Position numbers and translations under genes: made by a program
Source of the DNA: Halanaeroarchaeum sulfurireducens
Lineage (GTDB): Archaea > Halobacteriota > Halobacteria > Halobacteriales > Halobacteriaceae
Assembly: GCF_001011115.1 (NCBI RefSeq)
Contig: NZ_CP008874.1
Location: 1,054,001-1,118,000 of the forward strand
Direction: 5' to 3'
DNA length: 64,000 nt
Part shown: positions 25,705 through 35,550 of the stretch, in pieces
How positions within the stretch are numbered: position 1 is the first letter of the stretch
Layout: every line of letters begins with the position of its first letter
Notes under the pieces: model-generated
Told to the model about the DNA's origin: nothing
Database searches by the model: none
Seen by the model: the letters and a program-made list of their open reading frames with translations, nothing else

Positions 25705-28356
25705 ATGGCCACCGACGACGCCGCCGAGGAGTCGGACGCCGACGACCTGACGGAGACAGACTCCGACGACCTGAAGGGGGCGGACGACGAGCCCACCGAG
25801 GACGGTTCGGTCCGTGTGGGAGCGTACACCTGGCTGGATTATTTCGAGGAATTCGGGGACGAGAACGACGAAGAACACATTACGACCGGCGGAGGCGATG
25901 GGGGTGCTCCGGCGGTCGACTGGGAGTCGGTCTCGTTCGATCCGGACGAGCAATGTGGATTTCACCCCGACGACGCGATGGAACGAATAACAAACGGTAT
26001 AGCGGCGGCGACCTCGCTCCAGGACTATTTCCGCGAATTTCTCGACCCCGCCACCACGCCGGTCCGCAAGGGGGAGTATCTCTGGGAACACTACAAACAC
26101 GAGTACTACTACAGATCGGACGGGGCGCCTCCCCGCGACGAAAACGGGGAGGTCGTCCCCTTCGACCGGTCGGACGCCCTCGGGTTCGATCACTCACGCC
26201 GACGAAACGTTCTCTCGGCTGGAGCCGATCGAGCAGCGGCATTGGCTGATCTGGTCGACGAGCGGACCGTCGACGTCAACCCCACCCTCGACGAGGACGC
26301 GTTTTTCAGTACGGTCGACGGGGAGTCGACCATCGTCTCCCGGTACGATCTTGAGAAGGCCGTCACGTTCGAGAAAAAGCGTCACCTGCGCGAAGTCGAG
26401 CGGTACTGGGTGAACAAGCCCTACGCGTTCGTGATCATCGTTCACTCGGAGAAGGAAAACGAAAAGAAATACTACGTCATCGAGCCCCATCTGACGCCGA
26501 TCGAGGCGGATCTCCAGGAGTTTCTCACCGAGAAATTACGGATGGCGATCAAGTACGCCGAATCCGACGTGGCGATCGAGGGGAGCGAAGCGGAACGCCG
26601 GGACGTCATCGAGCGGGAAACGGGAAAGCTGCTCCGCAGATACGATCTGTATTTGGGACAATCCCGGGTGGGACGCGGGACGTTCGACCGACTCCTCGAT
26701 TCCGTCGCGGAACAGGGCGGTGAATTCGGGGAGCGCTTCGTCGGTGCCCTTGAATCACGAGGGGTGTACGAATCACCTGGAACCGAACAAACGTCCGGTA
26801 TCGCCGGCATGGCGATCAGGCCGGAGCCGGTCCTCATAGAGGAGGACGCCGACACCCTGACCCAGTTCCAGGTCGAGAAACTCCTCTACGTCCTCAAGCG
26901 GGATTTTATCGGATACGAGCGAATCGACGCCATCAAACACGACATCAACGTCGAGGATATCTCCGTCGACGGCTACGACAGCCCGGTGTTCGTCTATCAC
27001 ACCGATTACGAACAACTCATTACGAACGTCGAGCACGGTCGCCAGCAACTCGACGACTTCGTCGTCAAACTCGCCCAGCGGTCCGGGAAGGGTATTAGCA
27101 AACGGCAACCCCAGGTCGAGGCCACGCTCCCGGATGGATCGCGGGCCCAGCTCACGCTCGGCGAGGAGGTTTCCGACCACGGAACGAATTACACCATCCG
27201 TCAGTTCAAGGAGATCCCGTTCACCCCGATCGATCTCATCAACTGGCGAACGTTCTCGTTGCGCGAAATGGCGTTTCTCTGGCTGTGCATCGAGAACAAC
27301 AAGTCACTCATGTTTGCCGGTGGGACTGCCTCCGGGAAGACGACGAGCCTGAACGCCGTCTCGCTGTTCGTCCCCTCCAACACGAAGATCGTGTCAATCG
27401 AAGATACGCGGGAGGTCGAACTGCCCCAGCGCAACTGGATCGCGTCCGTCACCCGGCCTTCGTTCGGCAAGGACGAGCGCGGGGACATCGACGAGTTCGA
27501 CCTCCTGGAGGCCGCCCTTCGCCAGCGGCCCGATTACATTATCATGGGAGAGGTGCGTGGCGAGGAGGGGCGAACGCTCTTCCAGGTCATGTCGACCGGG
27601 CACACGACGTACACGACGTTCCACGCGGACAACGTAAGCGAGGTAATCAAACGGTTCACAACCGACCCGATCAACGTCTCCAAGACGCTGTTCACCGCGC
27701 TCGATCTCATCTCGATTCAGACGTCGACCAGAGTGCGGGGCAAGAAGGTGCGCCGGAGCCGGGAACTGACCGAGATACGGCGGTACGATCCGGAGAACGA
27801 TGAAATCAACGTCAACGACGTCTTCCAGTGGCAGCCGGAGACCGACACGTACCGGCACTCGGCCGATTCGACGACCCTCGAGGAAATCAAATTCGACCGG
27901 GGGTGGTCGGACGAGCAACTCGACCGCCATATGGACGAACGTGAGGCGGTCCTCGCGTACCTCATCGACAGGGGACTCAATACGTACGCCGAGGTGGCGG
28001 CGACCGTCCAGGCCTACATCAACGATCGAGAGACGGTTCTAACACTCATCGCAAACGACGACCTCGAAGCGGCACTCGATGACCTGCGACAGATGGAAAG
28101 TGTCCTCATCGACGTCGACGAGGAAAAAGAGGAGATGGTCCCCCGCCCCGATCCGGACGAAGAAGTCCAGTCCAGTGCACGCTCCGTTCTCGATGCCGCC
28201 GACGACACCATCTTCGACCAATACCGGGGCGAAAACGCACCGGACATCTCCGATGTCCTCGTTTTCGAATCGGGGGCTGAGGACGTCGAAGTGCGAGGGG
28301 ACGACGGTGTCGACGACGCTGACGGCCAGCCGCCTTCGGAGGCGGGCGACGAATGA
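25705..28356 (+). CDS. pilB: Type IV pilus / type II secretion ATPase
   Basis: Hexameric ATPase that drives assembly of archaeal type IV pilus-like structures at the inner face of the membrane. The 883-residue protein has an acidic N-terminal extension, then the GspE-type domain with Walker A GGTASGKTT (Lys about 545), Asp-box EDTREVELPQ, Walker B IIMGEVRGEEG (about 612-622) and the His-box STGHTTYTTFHAD. A long acidic C-terminal tail (about residues 800-883) is typical for haloarchaea. The next gene, the membrane platform, overlaps its stop by 4 bases. Confidence 0.92.
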   Translation: MATDDAAEESDADDLTETDSDDLKGADDEPTEDGSVRVGAYTWLDYFEEFGDENDEEHITTGGGDGGAPAVDWESVSFDPDEQCGFHPDDAMERITNGIAAATSLQDYFREFLDPATTPVRKGEYLWEHYKHEYYYRSDGAPPRDENGEVVPFDRSDALGFDHSRRRNVLSAGADRAAALADLVDERTVDVNPTLDEDAFFSTVDGESTIVSRYDLEKAVTFEKKRHLREVERYWVNKPYAFVIIVHSEKENEKKYYVIEPHLTPIEADLQEFLTEKLRMAIKYAESDVAIEGSEAERRDVIERETGKLLRRYDLYLGQSRVGRGTFDRLLDSVAEQGGEFGERFVGALESRGVYESPGTEQTSGIAGMAIRPEPVLIEEDADTLTQFQVEKLLYVLKRDFIGYERIDAIKHDINVEDISVDGYDSPVFVYHTDYEQLITNVEHGRQQLDDFVVKLAQRSGKGISKRQPQVEATLPDGSRAQLTLGEEVSDHGTNYTIRQFKEIPFTPIDLINWRTFSLREMAFLWLCIENNKSLMFAGGTASGKTTSLNAVSLFVPSNTKIVSIEDTREVELPQRNWIASVTRPSFGKDERGDIDEFDLLEAALRQRPDYIIMGEVRGEEGRTLFQVMSTGHTTYTTFHADNVSEVIKRFTTDPINVSKTLFTALDLISIQTSTRVRGKKVRRSRELTEIRRYDPENDEINVNDVFQWQPETDTYRHSADSTTLEEIKFDRGWSDEQLDRHMDEREAVLAYLIDRGLNTYAEVAATVQAYINDRETVLTLIANDDLEAALDDLRQMESVLIDVDEEKEEMVPRPDPDEEVQSSARSVLDAADDTIFDQYRGENAPDISDVLVFESGAEDVEVRGDDGVDDADGQPPSEAGDE

Positions 28357-30368
28357 GCGCATCGTCGGCGACCGTCGACCGGGAGACCGATCAGATCGCC
28401 GACCTATTTTATCCCCTCTACGAATTGGCGTTCTCGGGACAGAGCGATTTCGTCTCTGACATGGACCGCAAACTGGCCGAAGCGAGAATGAACGAGACGG
28501 TCGAACTCTTCCTGGCTCGCGCCATCGGGTACGGCACCCTGAGCGGTCTCGCTCTCTGGGGTATCGGAATGCTGGTCGGGTACCTCGTGTTCACGACCGG
28601 CATCGTTTCCGTCGGCACGCTCATCGGCCTTCCGGTCCCCAACGAAACGCTCTATTCGGTCATCGAGGCGGTGAAAATTCCCTCCCTCGTGCTCGGTACC
28701 GGCGTTATCTTCGGACTGACCGGATTCGCCATCGGGTTTGGCGGACTCGTCGCCATTCCCTACACCCGGGCGTCGAGTCGAAAACGGGAGATCAACATGT
28801 TACTCCCCGACGCGATCTCCTATATGTTCGCGCTCTCGACGGGCGGGCTCAATCAACTCGAGATTCTCGAATCGATGGCGCAGGCCGACGACGTCTACGG
28901 CGAGGTGGCCCTGGAGTTTCGCTCCATCGTTCAGGAGACCAAGTATTTCGACGTGGACTACCGGACCGCGGTGCGAAATCGCTCACTGGAGACCCCGAGT
29001 GACGAGCTGAGCCAGTTCCTCACAGATATGCTGTCCATCATCAACTCCGGGGGAGACATGACAGACTTTCTGGAGGACAAGAAGAACCGACACATGCGGA
29101 CGGCAAAACAGGAACAGGAGACGAACCTCGAGACTCTGGAGCTGTTCGGGGAGATGTACATGACGCTCTCGCTTTTTCCCTTGCTTTTGATCATCGTCGT
29201 CGTCATCATGAGCATGCTCGGTCAGGCCGACCAGGATATCCTCTACGCGACCATCTATGGGTTGATTCCGGGCGTCGGACTGGCCTTTCTCGTCCTGGTT
29301 TCGACCGTCAAACAGGACGAGCCGGGCGACGGCTACCTGTCCCTCTCGAACGAACGCGATCCTGACGCCAAAGAGCCCGGGTTGCTCGATATGGGACTCG
29401 TCGAGGAGTACGTCGGCGAGCGTTCGGTCTTCTCGCGAATAAAGACCCGCGAGGGCACCCATATTACCGCCCAGTTGCTCAGACGACCACACCTGTTCTT
29501 CCGGGACAATCCGCTTTACTCCCTCGGGATCACGGTCCCCGTGGCGATCGCCCTTCAGGTTTCCGCACTCCGGGCCGGCGTGGCACCCACGTCCATCGGC
29601 GGAATAATCGATAATCCGATCTATAGTACGTTCCTCTACGCGTACGTTCCACTCTACGTCATCGGCGTTCCGACCGCGATATTCTACGAGTGGAACGTCT
29701 ACTCGCGCCATCTCGTGGTGGACAAACTGTCCGAAAACCTCAGGAAACTCTCCAGTGCGAACGATACTGGATTGACCCTCCTGGAGTCATTGCGGACCGT
29801 GTCCGAGACGTCACGGGGGAAACTCGGCGAGGAATTCGCCCGAATTCACGCGAAGGTGAACTACGGAACGAGCCTTGAGGAGGCGCTCGTGGAGTTCAAC
29901 AACAAGTATCACATTCCCCGTCTCTCGCGGACGGTCAACCTCGTGAGCAAGGCCCAGGAGGCATCGAGTGAGATTTCGGCAGTCCTGACGACCGCGGCAC
30001 AGGCGTCCGAAAATCAAGATGACATCGATCGTGAGCGCAAATCCCGGACTCGAATGCAGGTCGTCATCATCATCATGACCTTCCTGACCCTGTTGGCCGT
30101 CATGGCCATTCTGAAAGTCAGTTTTCTGGACGTCATGGCCGGTCTCTCGAGTCAGGCCAGCGACGGCGGTGGGGCCGCCGGGGGCGTCTCGTTCGGTGGT
30201 TCCATCGACATCCAGTTGCTGACGTTGCTGTTCTTCCACGCGGTTACGCTCCAGGGAATACTGGCTGGGTTCATCGCTGGATACATCCGAGACGCACGGA
30301 TCCTCTCGGGCGTGAAGTTCGCGATTGTCCTCCCGACCATCTCGCTGGTGGTGTTCGCGTTCATCTAA
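28353..30368 (+). CDS. pilC: Type II secretion / pilus membrane platform protein (TadC/PilC type)
   Basis: The 671-residue polytopic protein has two T2SSF domains: the first around residues 150-250 (LPDAISYMFALSTGGLN) and the second around 460-560 (KLSSANDTGLTLLESLRTV). Each is followed by membrane helices. It anchors the ATPase and the growing pilus. ATGA overlap with the ATPase gene shows coupling, and four pilin-like genes follow without gaps. Archaeal PilC proteins normally carry this tandem domain layout. Confidence 0.9.
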   Translation: MSASSATVDRETDQIADLFYPLYELAFSGQSDFVSDMDRKLAEARMNETVELFLARAIGYGTLSGLALWGIGMLVGYLVFTTGIVSVGTLIGLPVPNETLYSVIEAVKIPSLVLGTGVIFGLTGFAIGFGGLVAIPYTRASSRKREINMLLPDAISYMFALSTGGLNQLEILESMAQADDVYGEVALEFRSIVQETKYFDVDYRTAVRNRSLETPSDELSQFLTDMLSIINSGGDMTDFLEDKKNRHMRTAKQEQETNLETLELFGEMYMTLSLFPLLLIIVVVIMSMLGQADQDILYATIYGLIPGVGLAFLVLVSTVKQDEPGDGYLSLSNERDPDAKEPGLLDMGLVEEYVGERSVFSRIKTREGTHITAQLLRRPHLFFRDNPLYSLGITVPVAIALQVSALRAGVAPTSIGGIIDNPIYSTFLYAYVPLYVIGVPTAIFYEWNVYSRHLVVDKLSENLRKLSSANDTGLTLLESLRTVSETSRGKLGEEFARIHAKVNYGTSLEEALVEFNNKYHIPRLSRTVNLVSKAQEASSEISAVLTTAAQASENQDDIDRERKSRTRMQVVIIIMTFLTLLAVMAILKVSFLDVMAGLSSQASDGGGAAGGVSFGGSIDIQLLTLLFFHAVTLQGILAGFIAGYIRDARILSGVKFAIVLPTISLVVFAFI

Positions 30369-30370
30369 CT

Positions 30371-30784
30371 ATGCGTGCACAGACGACGCTGGACTTCCTG
30401 GTCGGTGTGTCCATCTTTCTCCTGACGGTCGCCATGGTTATGGCGATGATACCCGGGATTCTGGATCCGTTCGCACTCGAGGAGAGTTCGTCTCCCGTTC
30501 AAACGAACCGAGCGGCCACCGCCCTCGCGACGGACGAACTGGCCGATGACGGCGATCCCTACGTTCTCTCGACAACGAAGGTCGACGCGTTCTTCGTTGG
30601 AACTGACGTCACTGATCAGCTCGGACTCGACGAAGATCGTGCCACGAACGTCACTCTCGAAAACGAATCTGGCATCGTCAAGGCAATTGGCCCGCCCGTC
30701 CCCCAGGATCGTTCCACGACGACTGCCTGGCGAACCGTTAGCTACGAGGGCGCTCAGGCGACGGTGCGGGTGAGAACATGGTGA
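30371..30784 (+). CDS. Pilin-like protein 1 of the pilus operon
   Basis: The 137-residue protein starts with a short polar stretch (MRAQTT) followed at once by a hydrophobic helix LDFLVGVSIFLLTVAMVMAM and then a soluble, acidic domain. This N-terminus is like the class III signal of archaeal pilins and minor pilins, but no clean cleavage motif can be claimed. It sits 2 bases after pilC in the same operon, so it is likely an accessory or minor pilin. Confidence 0.65.
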   Translation: MRAQTTLDFLVGVSIFLLTVAMVMAMIPGILDPFALEESSSPVQTNRAATALATDELADDGDPYVLSTTKVDAFFVGTDVTDQLGLDEDRATNVTLENESGIVKAIGPPVPQDRSTTTAWRTVSYEGAQATVRVRTW

Positions 30785-31371
30785 GAGACGATCGAGCGCA
30801 GGGTCATACCCTGGAGGGGATCGTCGCCGCGTTGCTCATCGTCACCAGCGTCGCGTTCGCGTTACAGGTGACGGCCGTCACACCGCTGACCGCGAGTACG
30901 GCGAGCCAGCACGTCGAGACGCAGTACGAGCACGCGGCGACGGGGGTCCTCGCGAGTACCGCTGCAAGCGACGAGATCGACACGACACTCCGCTATTGGA
31001 ACGAGTCGAGTGCGGGCTTTCATGGGAGTGCCGACAACGGTTTTTACGTCGGTACCGCGCCGCCGACGCCGTTCGGGGACAATCTAAACGAAACCTTCGA
31101 CGACCCGGGCGTCGCGTACAACGTCGACGTCACGTACGTGACGTCCGACGGGACCCTCGCGAATCGGCGCGTCGTTCACTTCGGCCAGCCCACGGATACC
31201 GCCGTGACTGCCACGCGAACCGTCGTCCTGTACGATACTGATCCGGTTCTCGATCGAAATCACGAACCGACCGGGAGGACACTCACGAACGCCACGTACT
31301 TCGCACCGGATGCCTACGACGGCCATCTCTACAACGTCGTCGTGGTGGAGGTGACGATATGGCGGCTGTAG
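30778..31371 (+). CDS. Pilin-like protein 2 of the pilus operon
   Basis: The 197-residue protein begins with a charged segment then QGHTLEGIVAALLIVTSVAF, which resembles the pseudopilin pattern (G-x-T-L-E before a helix, with Glu at the +5-like place). It has an extracellular-type domain rich in Thr, Asn and Asp. Its start overlaps the previous stop by 7 bases, so translation is coupled. The role is inferred from the operon. Confidence 0.65.
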   Translation: MVRDDRAQGHTLEGIVAALLIVTSVAFALQVTAVTPLTASTASQHVETQYEHAATGVLASTAASDEIDTTLRYWNESSAGFHGSADNGFYVGTAPPTPFGDNLNETFDDPGVAYNVDVTYVTSDGTLANRRVVHFGQPTDTAVTATRTVVLYDTDPVLDRNHEPTGRTLTNATYFAPDAYDGHLYNVVVVEVTIWRL

Positions 31372-31805
31372 ACCGGGGCGTCTCGACCGTTCTCGGATAC
31401 TCGCTGAACCTCGTCGTCGCGACGCTCCTCGTCGTCGGCCTGCTCGGCGCCGCGGTCACGCTCGTCGATTCCCAACACGATCGAGCGGCGCGCGCCGAAC
31501 TGGACGTCATCGGCGAGCGGTTCGCGGCCGACGTCGAGACGGCTGACCGACTCACACGATCCGCCAATGGGGGATCGGTGTCCGTCGTCAGTCGGTTGCC
31601 ATCCCGAATCGCCGGGTCGACGTACGACGTCGCAATCGTCTCCGAATCGGGCGCGGCGGCGGTGGCGTTATCGCTGGACGGGAACGATGAGACCGTCGTC
31701 GTCCCGATCAACAACGAGACGCCGATCGAAGAATTCAGGCGTACCGGCGGAACGGTACGAATTCGGACGAGCGGTGACGGGACCCTGGAGGTCGTCGATG
31801 ACTGA
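31359..31805 (+). CDS. Pilin-like protein 3 of the pilus operon
   Basis: The 148-residue protein has the N-terminus DRGVSTVLGYSLNLVVATLL, close to the RGxSxxxG... pattern of haloarchaeal pilins, with a single membrane helix and a small beta-rich tail. Its ATG lies 13 bases inside the end of the previous gene. Like its neighbours it was probably exported and assembled by the ATPase and platform of this operon. Confidence 0.65.
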   Translation: MAAVDRGVSTVLGYSLNLVVATLLVVGLLGAAVTLVDSQHDRAARAELDVIGERFAADVETADRLTRSANGGSVSVVSRLPSRIAGSTYDVAIVSESGAAAVALSLDGNDETVVVPINNETPIEEFRRTGGTVRIRTSGDGTLEVVDD

Positions 31806-32508
31806 TCGCGCAATTAGCGACGTACTCGGATACGCCCTTGTCTTCGCGCTGATCGTGAGCATGGTTGGGATGGTCTACACCACCGGCGTCGGTGGGTTAC
31901 AGGACGCCCGGGACTTCGAGAAGTTGTCGAACGCCGAACGGGCCTTCGACGTCCTCGATTCCAACATCGCCGATGTGACCCGCGGGACGGCTCAGGTTCG
32001 CGGGACAGAGATCAAACTCCACGATGGGAGACTGGGGCTCGGAGAGCCGGTGACGATCAACGTCTCCGTCGACGGCGAGGGATCGTATCGCGGAACGATA
32101 CAACCCCTGTACTACGCAGGAACGGACGATGCCAGGATCGTCTCGTCGAATGGGGCGGTCTTTCGAGAGTTCGACGACGGTGTCCTCTTACGCAGCGAAC
32201 CAGCGGTCTCCGTGGGCGAACAGACCGTCGTGCCGATAATCGTCACGCAGAGCCGTGACACCTCGATTGCCGGGTCCGGGCGCGTTCTGGTCAGGACGTC
32301 CGCCGTCGATCGGTCGGTCGTTCACCTTTCCGCCGCCGACGAGAACGCGACCATCACGATCGATTCGCCGCGAGCGGGGGTCTGGGCGGACCATCTCTCC
32401 TCGGATTCGCGAACGTCCTGTGACGTGTCCGGAGACGTCGCGACGTGCACCGTCGACACCGACGAGGTGTACGTCCAGGTCGTCCGCGTCGACGTCGCCC
32501 TGATCTGA
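31798..32508 (+). CDS. Pilin-like protein 4 of the pilus operon
   Basis: The 236-residue protein starts DRAISDVLGYALVFALIVSM, a haloarchaeal pilin-type N-terminus (RAISxVxG before the hydrophobic helix), followed by a soluble domain of about 190 residues with many beta strands. The ATG at 31798 overlaps the previous stop by 8 bases. A longer frame exists upstream but would read through gene 3, so this start is right. It is the largest pilin-like protein of the operon. Confidence 0.7.
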   Translation: MTDRAISDVLGYALVFALIVSMVGMVYTTGVGGLQDARDFEKLSNAERAFDVLDSNIADVTRGTAQVRGTEIKLHDGRLGLGEPVTINVSVDGEGSYRGTIQPLYYAGTDDARIVSSNGAVFREFDDGVLLRSEPAVSVGEQTVVPIIVTQSRDTSIAGSGRVLVRTSAVDRSVVHLSAADENATITIDSPRAGVWADHLSSDSRTSCDVSGDVATCTVDTDEVYVQVVRVDVALI

Positions 32509-33957
32509 TCACTCGAGGTGTACCGTCACGTTGTTCTCGGAGACGTGGAGGTAGGTGACATACTGTCCGGACCTGTCAGTAATCACGTATCCACCGGAGG
32601 CGTCCTCGTTCACGTTCCCTTCGGAACTCTCGTCAGACCCCTCACCTGGCCCGTCCTTGACCGTCAGGTCGACGTTGGGGCCGAGAAGCCCCACGTAGTG
32701 ATTCGTTACGTTCCCAATCGTCGTCGTATCGTCTACCTCGAACGTCGTTCCACCGTCGGATTCCCACTCGACGGTATCGGCGTGCTCGTCGAACGTGATC
32801 GGGTCCGCGAGATCGTTGTCCACGTCGTAGACCAACAGCTCGTTGTTTTTGACCGTGGTGTACGTCATTCTCGTTGTACCCGTGAGATTGGCAGTGAGCC
32901 TCGCTTCGTTTTCCTCGTCCCCATTGACGTCGCTACACTCGACCTGAAACGCGTCTTCGTCGTGCCAGCCTTGGTATTCCGACCCATTGGTGTAGAATAC
33001 CGTTGCGGAGACGTCATCGTCACAGCTTGCCTGCCCATTCGTCGCCAGATGTATCTCGAACTGTTGATTCCCCGATTCGGCGTACATCGACCAGTCGAAC
33101 CCGGTAAACACCTGACTATCGGGCTGGTCGGGAGCGATCGTGATCGTCAATTCCGATAGCGGGTGACCGCCGCCCAGGGCCCGAAGCTCGATTGGTTCCT
33201 CGTCCATGGGCATATCGAAATCCCCGTACGTACCGGTCGACACGAGTTCGAACACGGCGGTCTCGTTTTCGTGATACGTGCTCACGGTACCGTCAGTCCG
33301 CGACTCGAAATAGTTCGCCCAGGCCCGGTAGAACTCGCTCTGGACGGCAACCTGGATGGTTCCGTTCTGCACGGGATTCGTATACGAGGAGTTATCGGGG
33401 TACACCGTTCGTGACTCGTTTTCCACTGCGATATCCGCGCTGGCAGAACCAGCCACGGACCCGGTACCGGAGACACCGATGATCGGCAGAGTCAGCGTCA
33501 TGCCGCGATAGTGCATCTCCGGGGTCGATATCATCGTACTCCCGCCAGTCGACTCCGAGCGCCAGACGCCACCACCCTGGTACGCGATGGTCGTCGGCCC
33601 CGACTCGTACTGTATCGTCCCCAGCGTGTCGTTGTATATTTCGCGGGACTCTCCCTCAGTGTAATTGACGTGTGTGACCCTGATCCGGCCCGTATCGGGA
33701 GCGACGCTGTACGTTCCCTGTCGCCCTCGACCCAGAGAGACGGACTGGGAATTTGATTCACCGAAGGCCACCAGCGACGCCCTCGAATCGAGTTGACTGA
33801 GGGCGTGCTCGGAGCTTTGCACGTCGACGGTATGCTGGATCCCACTGATCGCACCGCTGCCGAACGTGGCGAGGGCAGTTACACTCAGGATGGTGATCCC
33901 GAGCAACAGGACGACCCCGAGCGTCTCGCTTTGACTGCGGTCCCTCGTCCCATCCAT
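32509..33957 (-). CDS. Secreted or pilin-like surface protein, unknown family
   Basis: The 482-residue protein starts DRSQSETLGVVLLLGITILS, a pilin-like signal with one hydrophobic helix, and then a long extracellular domain rich in Ser, Thr, Asn and acidic residues with many N-glycosylation-type sites. It is convergent with the pilus operon, whose last gene ends one base away. It may be an adhesin or minor subunit of the same structure. The ATG at 33957 fits better than 33984, because the short signal follows it directly. Confidence 0.65.
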   Translation of the reverse strand: MDGTRDRSQSETLGVVLLLGITILSVTALATFGSGAISGIQHTVDVQSSEHALSQLDSRASLVAFGESNSQSVSLGRGRQGTYSVAPDTGRIRVTHVNYTEGESREIYNDTLGTIQYESGPTTIAYQGGGVWRSESTGGSTMISTPEMHYRGMTLTLPIIGVSGTGSVAGSASADIAVENESRTVYPDNSSYTNPVQNGTIQVAVQSEFYRAWANYFESRTDGTVSTYHENETAVFELVSTGTYGDFDMPMDEEPIELRALGGGHPLSELTITIAPDQPDSQVFTGFDWSMYAESGNQQFEIHLATNGQASCDDDVSATVFYTNGSEYQGWHDEDAFQVECSDVNGDEENEARLTANLTGTTRMTYTTVKNNELLVYDVDNDLADPITFDEHADTVEWESDGGTTFEVDDTTTIGNVTNHYVGLLGPNVDLTVKDGPGEGSDESSEGNVNEDASGGYVITDRSGQYVTYLHVSENNVTVHLE

Positions 33958-34000
33958 GGACGGTACTCGACCGGGATGGGTCAAGAAACCAGCGGGGACG

Positions 34001-34201
34001 TCACTGGATCTCCTCGATCGATACCGCGTGGTCGCTATCGATCGTCAGCCAGCGGGTCGCGTTTCGTTCGTCGACGCCCGATCGAAAGATCGTTACCTCG
34101 GTCGGGTCCTCCTGATCGTCGAAGAGGTAGCAGAGTTCGAACTCCGGCAGTTCGTCCAGTTCCGCACTGTCCAGGTCATCGATTTGTCCGATTGCGCTCA
34201 T
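34001..34201 (-). CDS. Small haloarchaeal protein, unknown function
   Basis: The 66-residue acidic product has the pattern ELPEFELCYLFDDQEDPTEV followed by TIFR and a TRWLT motif, similar to small haloarchaeal proteins of unknown role with a compact beta fold. A start at 34309 would add 36 residues that look non-coding; the internal ATG at 34201 begins the conserved part. No functional clue from neighbours. Confidence 0.5.
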   Translation of the reverse strand: MSAIGQIDDLDSAELDELPEFELCYLFDDQEDPTEVTIFRSGVDERNATRWLTIDSDHAVSIEEIQ

Positions 34202-34371
34202 GGCGTCGATTTCGATCGGTGACTGAGTCACCACGACGTTCGGGCGGCGGTACTGTTCTCGGGCGGCGCGTCTAGGAGTTGCCGGAGTCGGTATAAATAA
34301 ATTTGGCACATCCCTCGACGGTGAGAACTGACGAAACCCAACCGAGTGATGGCTCAGCGATCGGCGTCGTC

Positions 34372-34614
34372 TCAGGAACGAATCCGACGGATTAGAACCG
34401 CGACGACCGCCGACACCACGAGGCTCGCGAAGAGGGCGAGGGCCACGAGAAGTGCTGTCGATCGCGTCGACGACGATTCTACGGTTTCCCGCACGGTCGG
34501 TTCAGGGTCGGTGTCGGTACGGGCGGTTGGTGGTGAACGGGACGGTGAATCCGTCGGATCGGGTTCGTCGGTGTGGATATGCAACTCCAATGCGGTGACG
34601 TCTTCGAAGACCAT
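34372..34614 (-). CDS. Small C-terminally anchored membrane protein
   Basis: The 80-residue protein has a short N-terminal segment (MVFEDVTALELHIHTDE), a Pro/Ser/Thr-rich linker, and a C-terminal helix ALLVALALFASLVVSAVVAV followed by RRIRS, so it is a tail-anchored membrane protein. An earlier ATG at 34641 is possible. Function unknown. Confidence 0.5.
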   Translation of the reverse strand: MVFEDVTALELHIHTDEPDPTDSPSRSPPTARTDTDPEPTVRETVESSSTRSTALLVALALFASLVVSAVVAVLIRRIRS

Positions 34615-34718
34615 GTGTGAACCAACGGTCTCCCGTACCATATTAGTTGTGTGACAAGAATTCGATTGTCAGGGGCCCTTGCCCGTCTAGGGTCCCTGCT
34701 CGTCTGGGCCCTTTTTCG

Positions 34719-35093
34719 TTAGGAACGCTGGCCAATACGGCGCCACCCGGTCGACGCCAGCGGCGTGCCACCGGTGTCGCCCGCATCGACGCGAACCCGG
34801 AGTGAGCCGTCGTCGTTCAGTTCCACGGTGACGGTATCGAAGTCGGTCACGTACCGCGTCGTCTGCTTGCCAGGTGTACTCACGTCGATTCGTTCGCTGA
34901 CCAGCCCGGTCTCGGAGAGTGACTTCAATTTCCGGTACGTGGTCGACAGGGGGATGTCGCAGGCCGCCTCGATCTCCCGTGCCGACATCGGTTCGGAGAG
35001 TGCCTCGAGTATGCGGCGGCTGTTCTCGTCCGTCAGCGCCTCGAGTACGGCCTCGATACCGGCTTCGTCGACGGTGGCTGTGTGTGAATTCAT
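34719..35093 (-). CDS. ArsR-type winged-helix regulator
   Basis: The 124-residue protein has an N-terminal winged helix-turn-helix: LEALTDENSRRILEALSEPM, ARE(I)EAACDIPLSTTYRKLKSL as the recognition helix, and a wing with TPGKQTTRYV. A small beta domain follows. This is the haloarchaeal ArsR/HTH-20 type that binds DNA as a dimer. It lies 64 bases downstream of the DUF302 gene on the same strand and may regulate it. The inner ATG at 35093 is preferred over 35144. Confidence 0.8.
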   Translation of the reverse strand: MNSHTATVDEAGIEAVLEALTDENSRRILEALSEPMSAREIEAACDIPLSTTYRKLKSLSETGLVSERIDVSTPGKQTTRYVTDFDTVTVELNDDGSLRVRVDAGDTGGTPLASTGWRRIGQRS

Positions 35094-35157
35094 GGTGTTG
35101 GAATCCCAGTGTGGATTCCTAGGGGGATCGATCGCGGTGGACACCGCCCGTGCTCCT

Positions 35158-35550
35158 TCAACCGCTCAGGGAGTCCAGAACGCGATCGAAGCGTTCGTCG
35201 ATCGTATCGACGATGTCGTCGAGGTCGGGATTGTCCGTCAGACCGATCAACGTAGACGGGTCCACGGCACTTACGACGACCGTCCCGTCGGCGGTCTCGT
35301 GAATGGCAACGTTGCACGGTAGCAACGCCCCGAGTTCGGGTTCGACCGAGACACCCTCGAACGCGGCGGGCGGGTGACACGCCCCGAGGACGCGATACTG
35401 CTGGATATCTTCCCCGAGTTTATTGGCAAACGTGGCCTGGAAGTCGATGTCGCTCAGTACCCCGAAGCCCTCCTCGTTCAACGCCTCGACGACCTCATCG
35501 ACGATGTCATCGAATGTGCCGTGTATTTCGATCCGTTTTGTATATGGCAT
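35158..35550 (-). CDS. DUF302 family protein
   Basis: The 130-residue protein matches the DUF302 layout: FDDIVDEVVEALNEEGFGVLSDID, the YRVLGACHPP segment, and LLPCNVAIHETADGTVVVSAVDP. Members are small cytoplasmic proteins of uncertain role, often near sulfur or metal stress genes. The downstream ArsR-type gene on the same strand fits a stress or redox context but does not prove it. Confidence 0.8.
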   Translation of the reverse strand: MPYTKRIEIHGTFDDIVDEVVEALNEEGFGVLSDIDFQATFANKLGEDIQQYRVLGACHPPAAFEGVSVEPELGALLPCNVAIHETADGTVVVSAVDPSTLIGLTDNPDLDDIVDTIDERFDRVLDSLSG

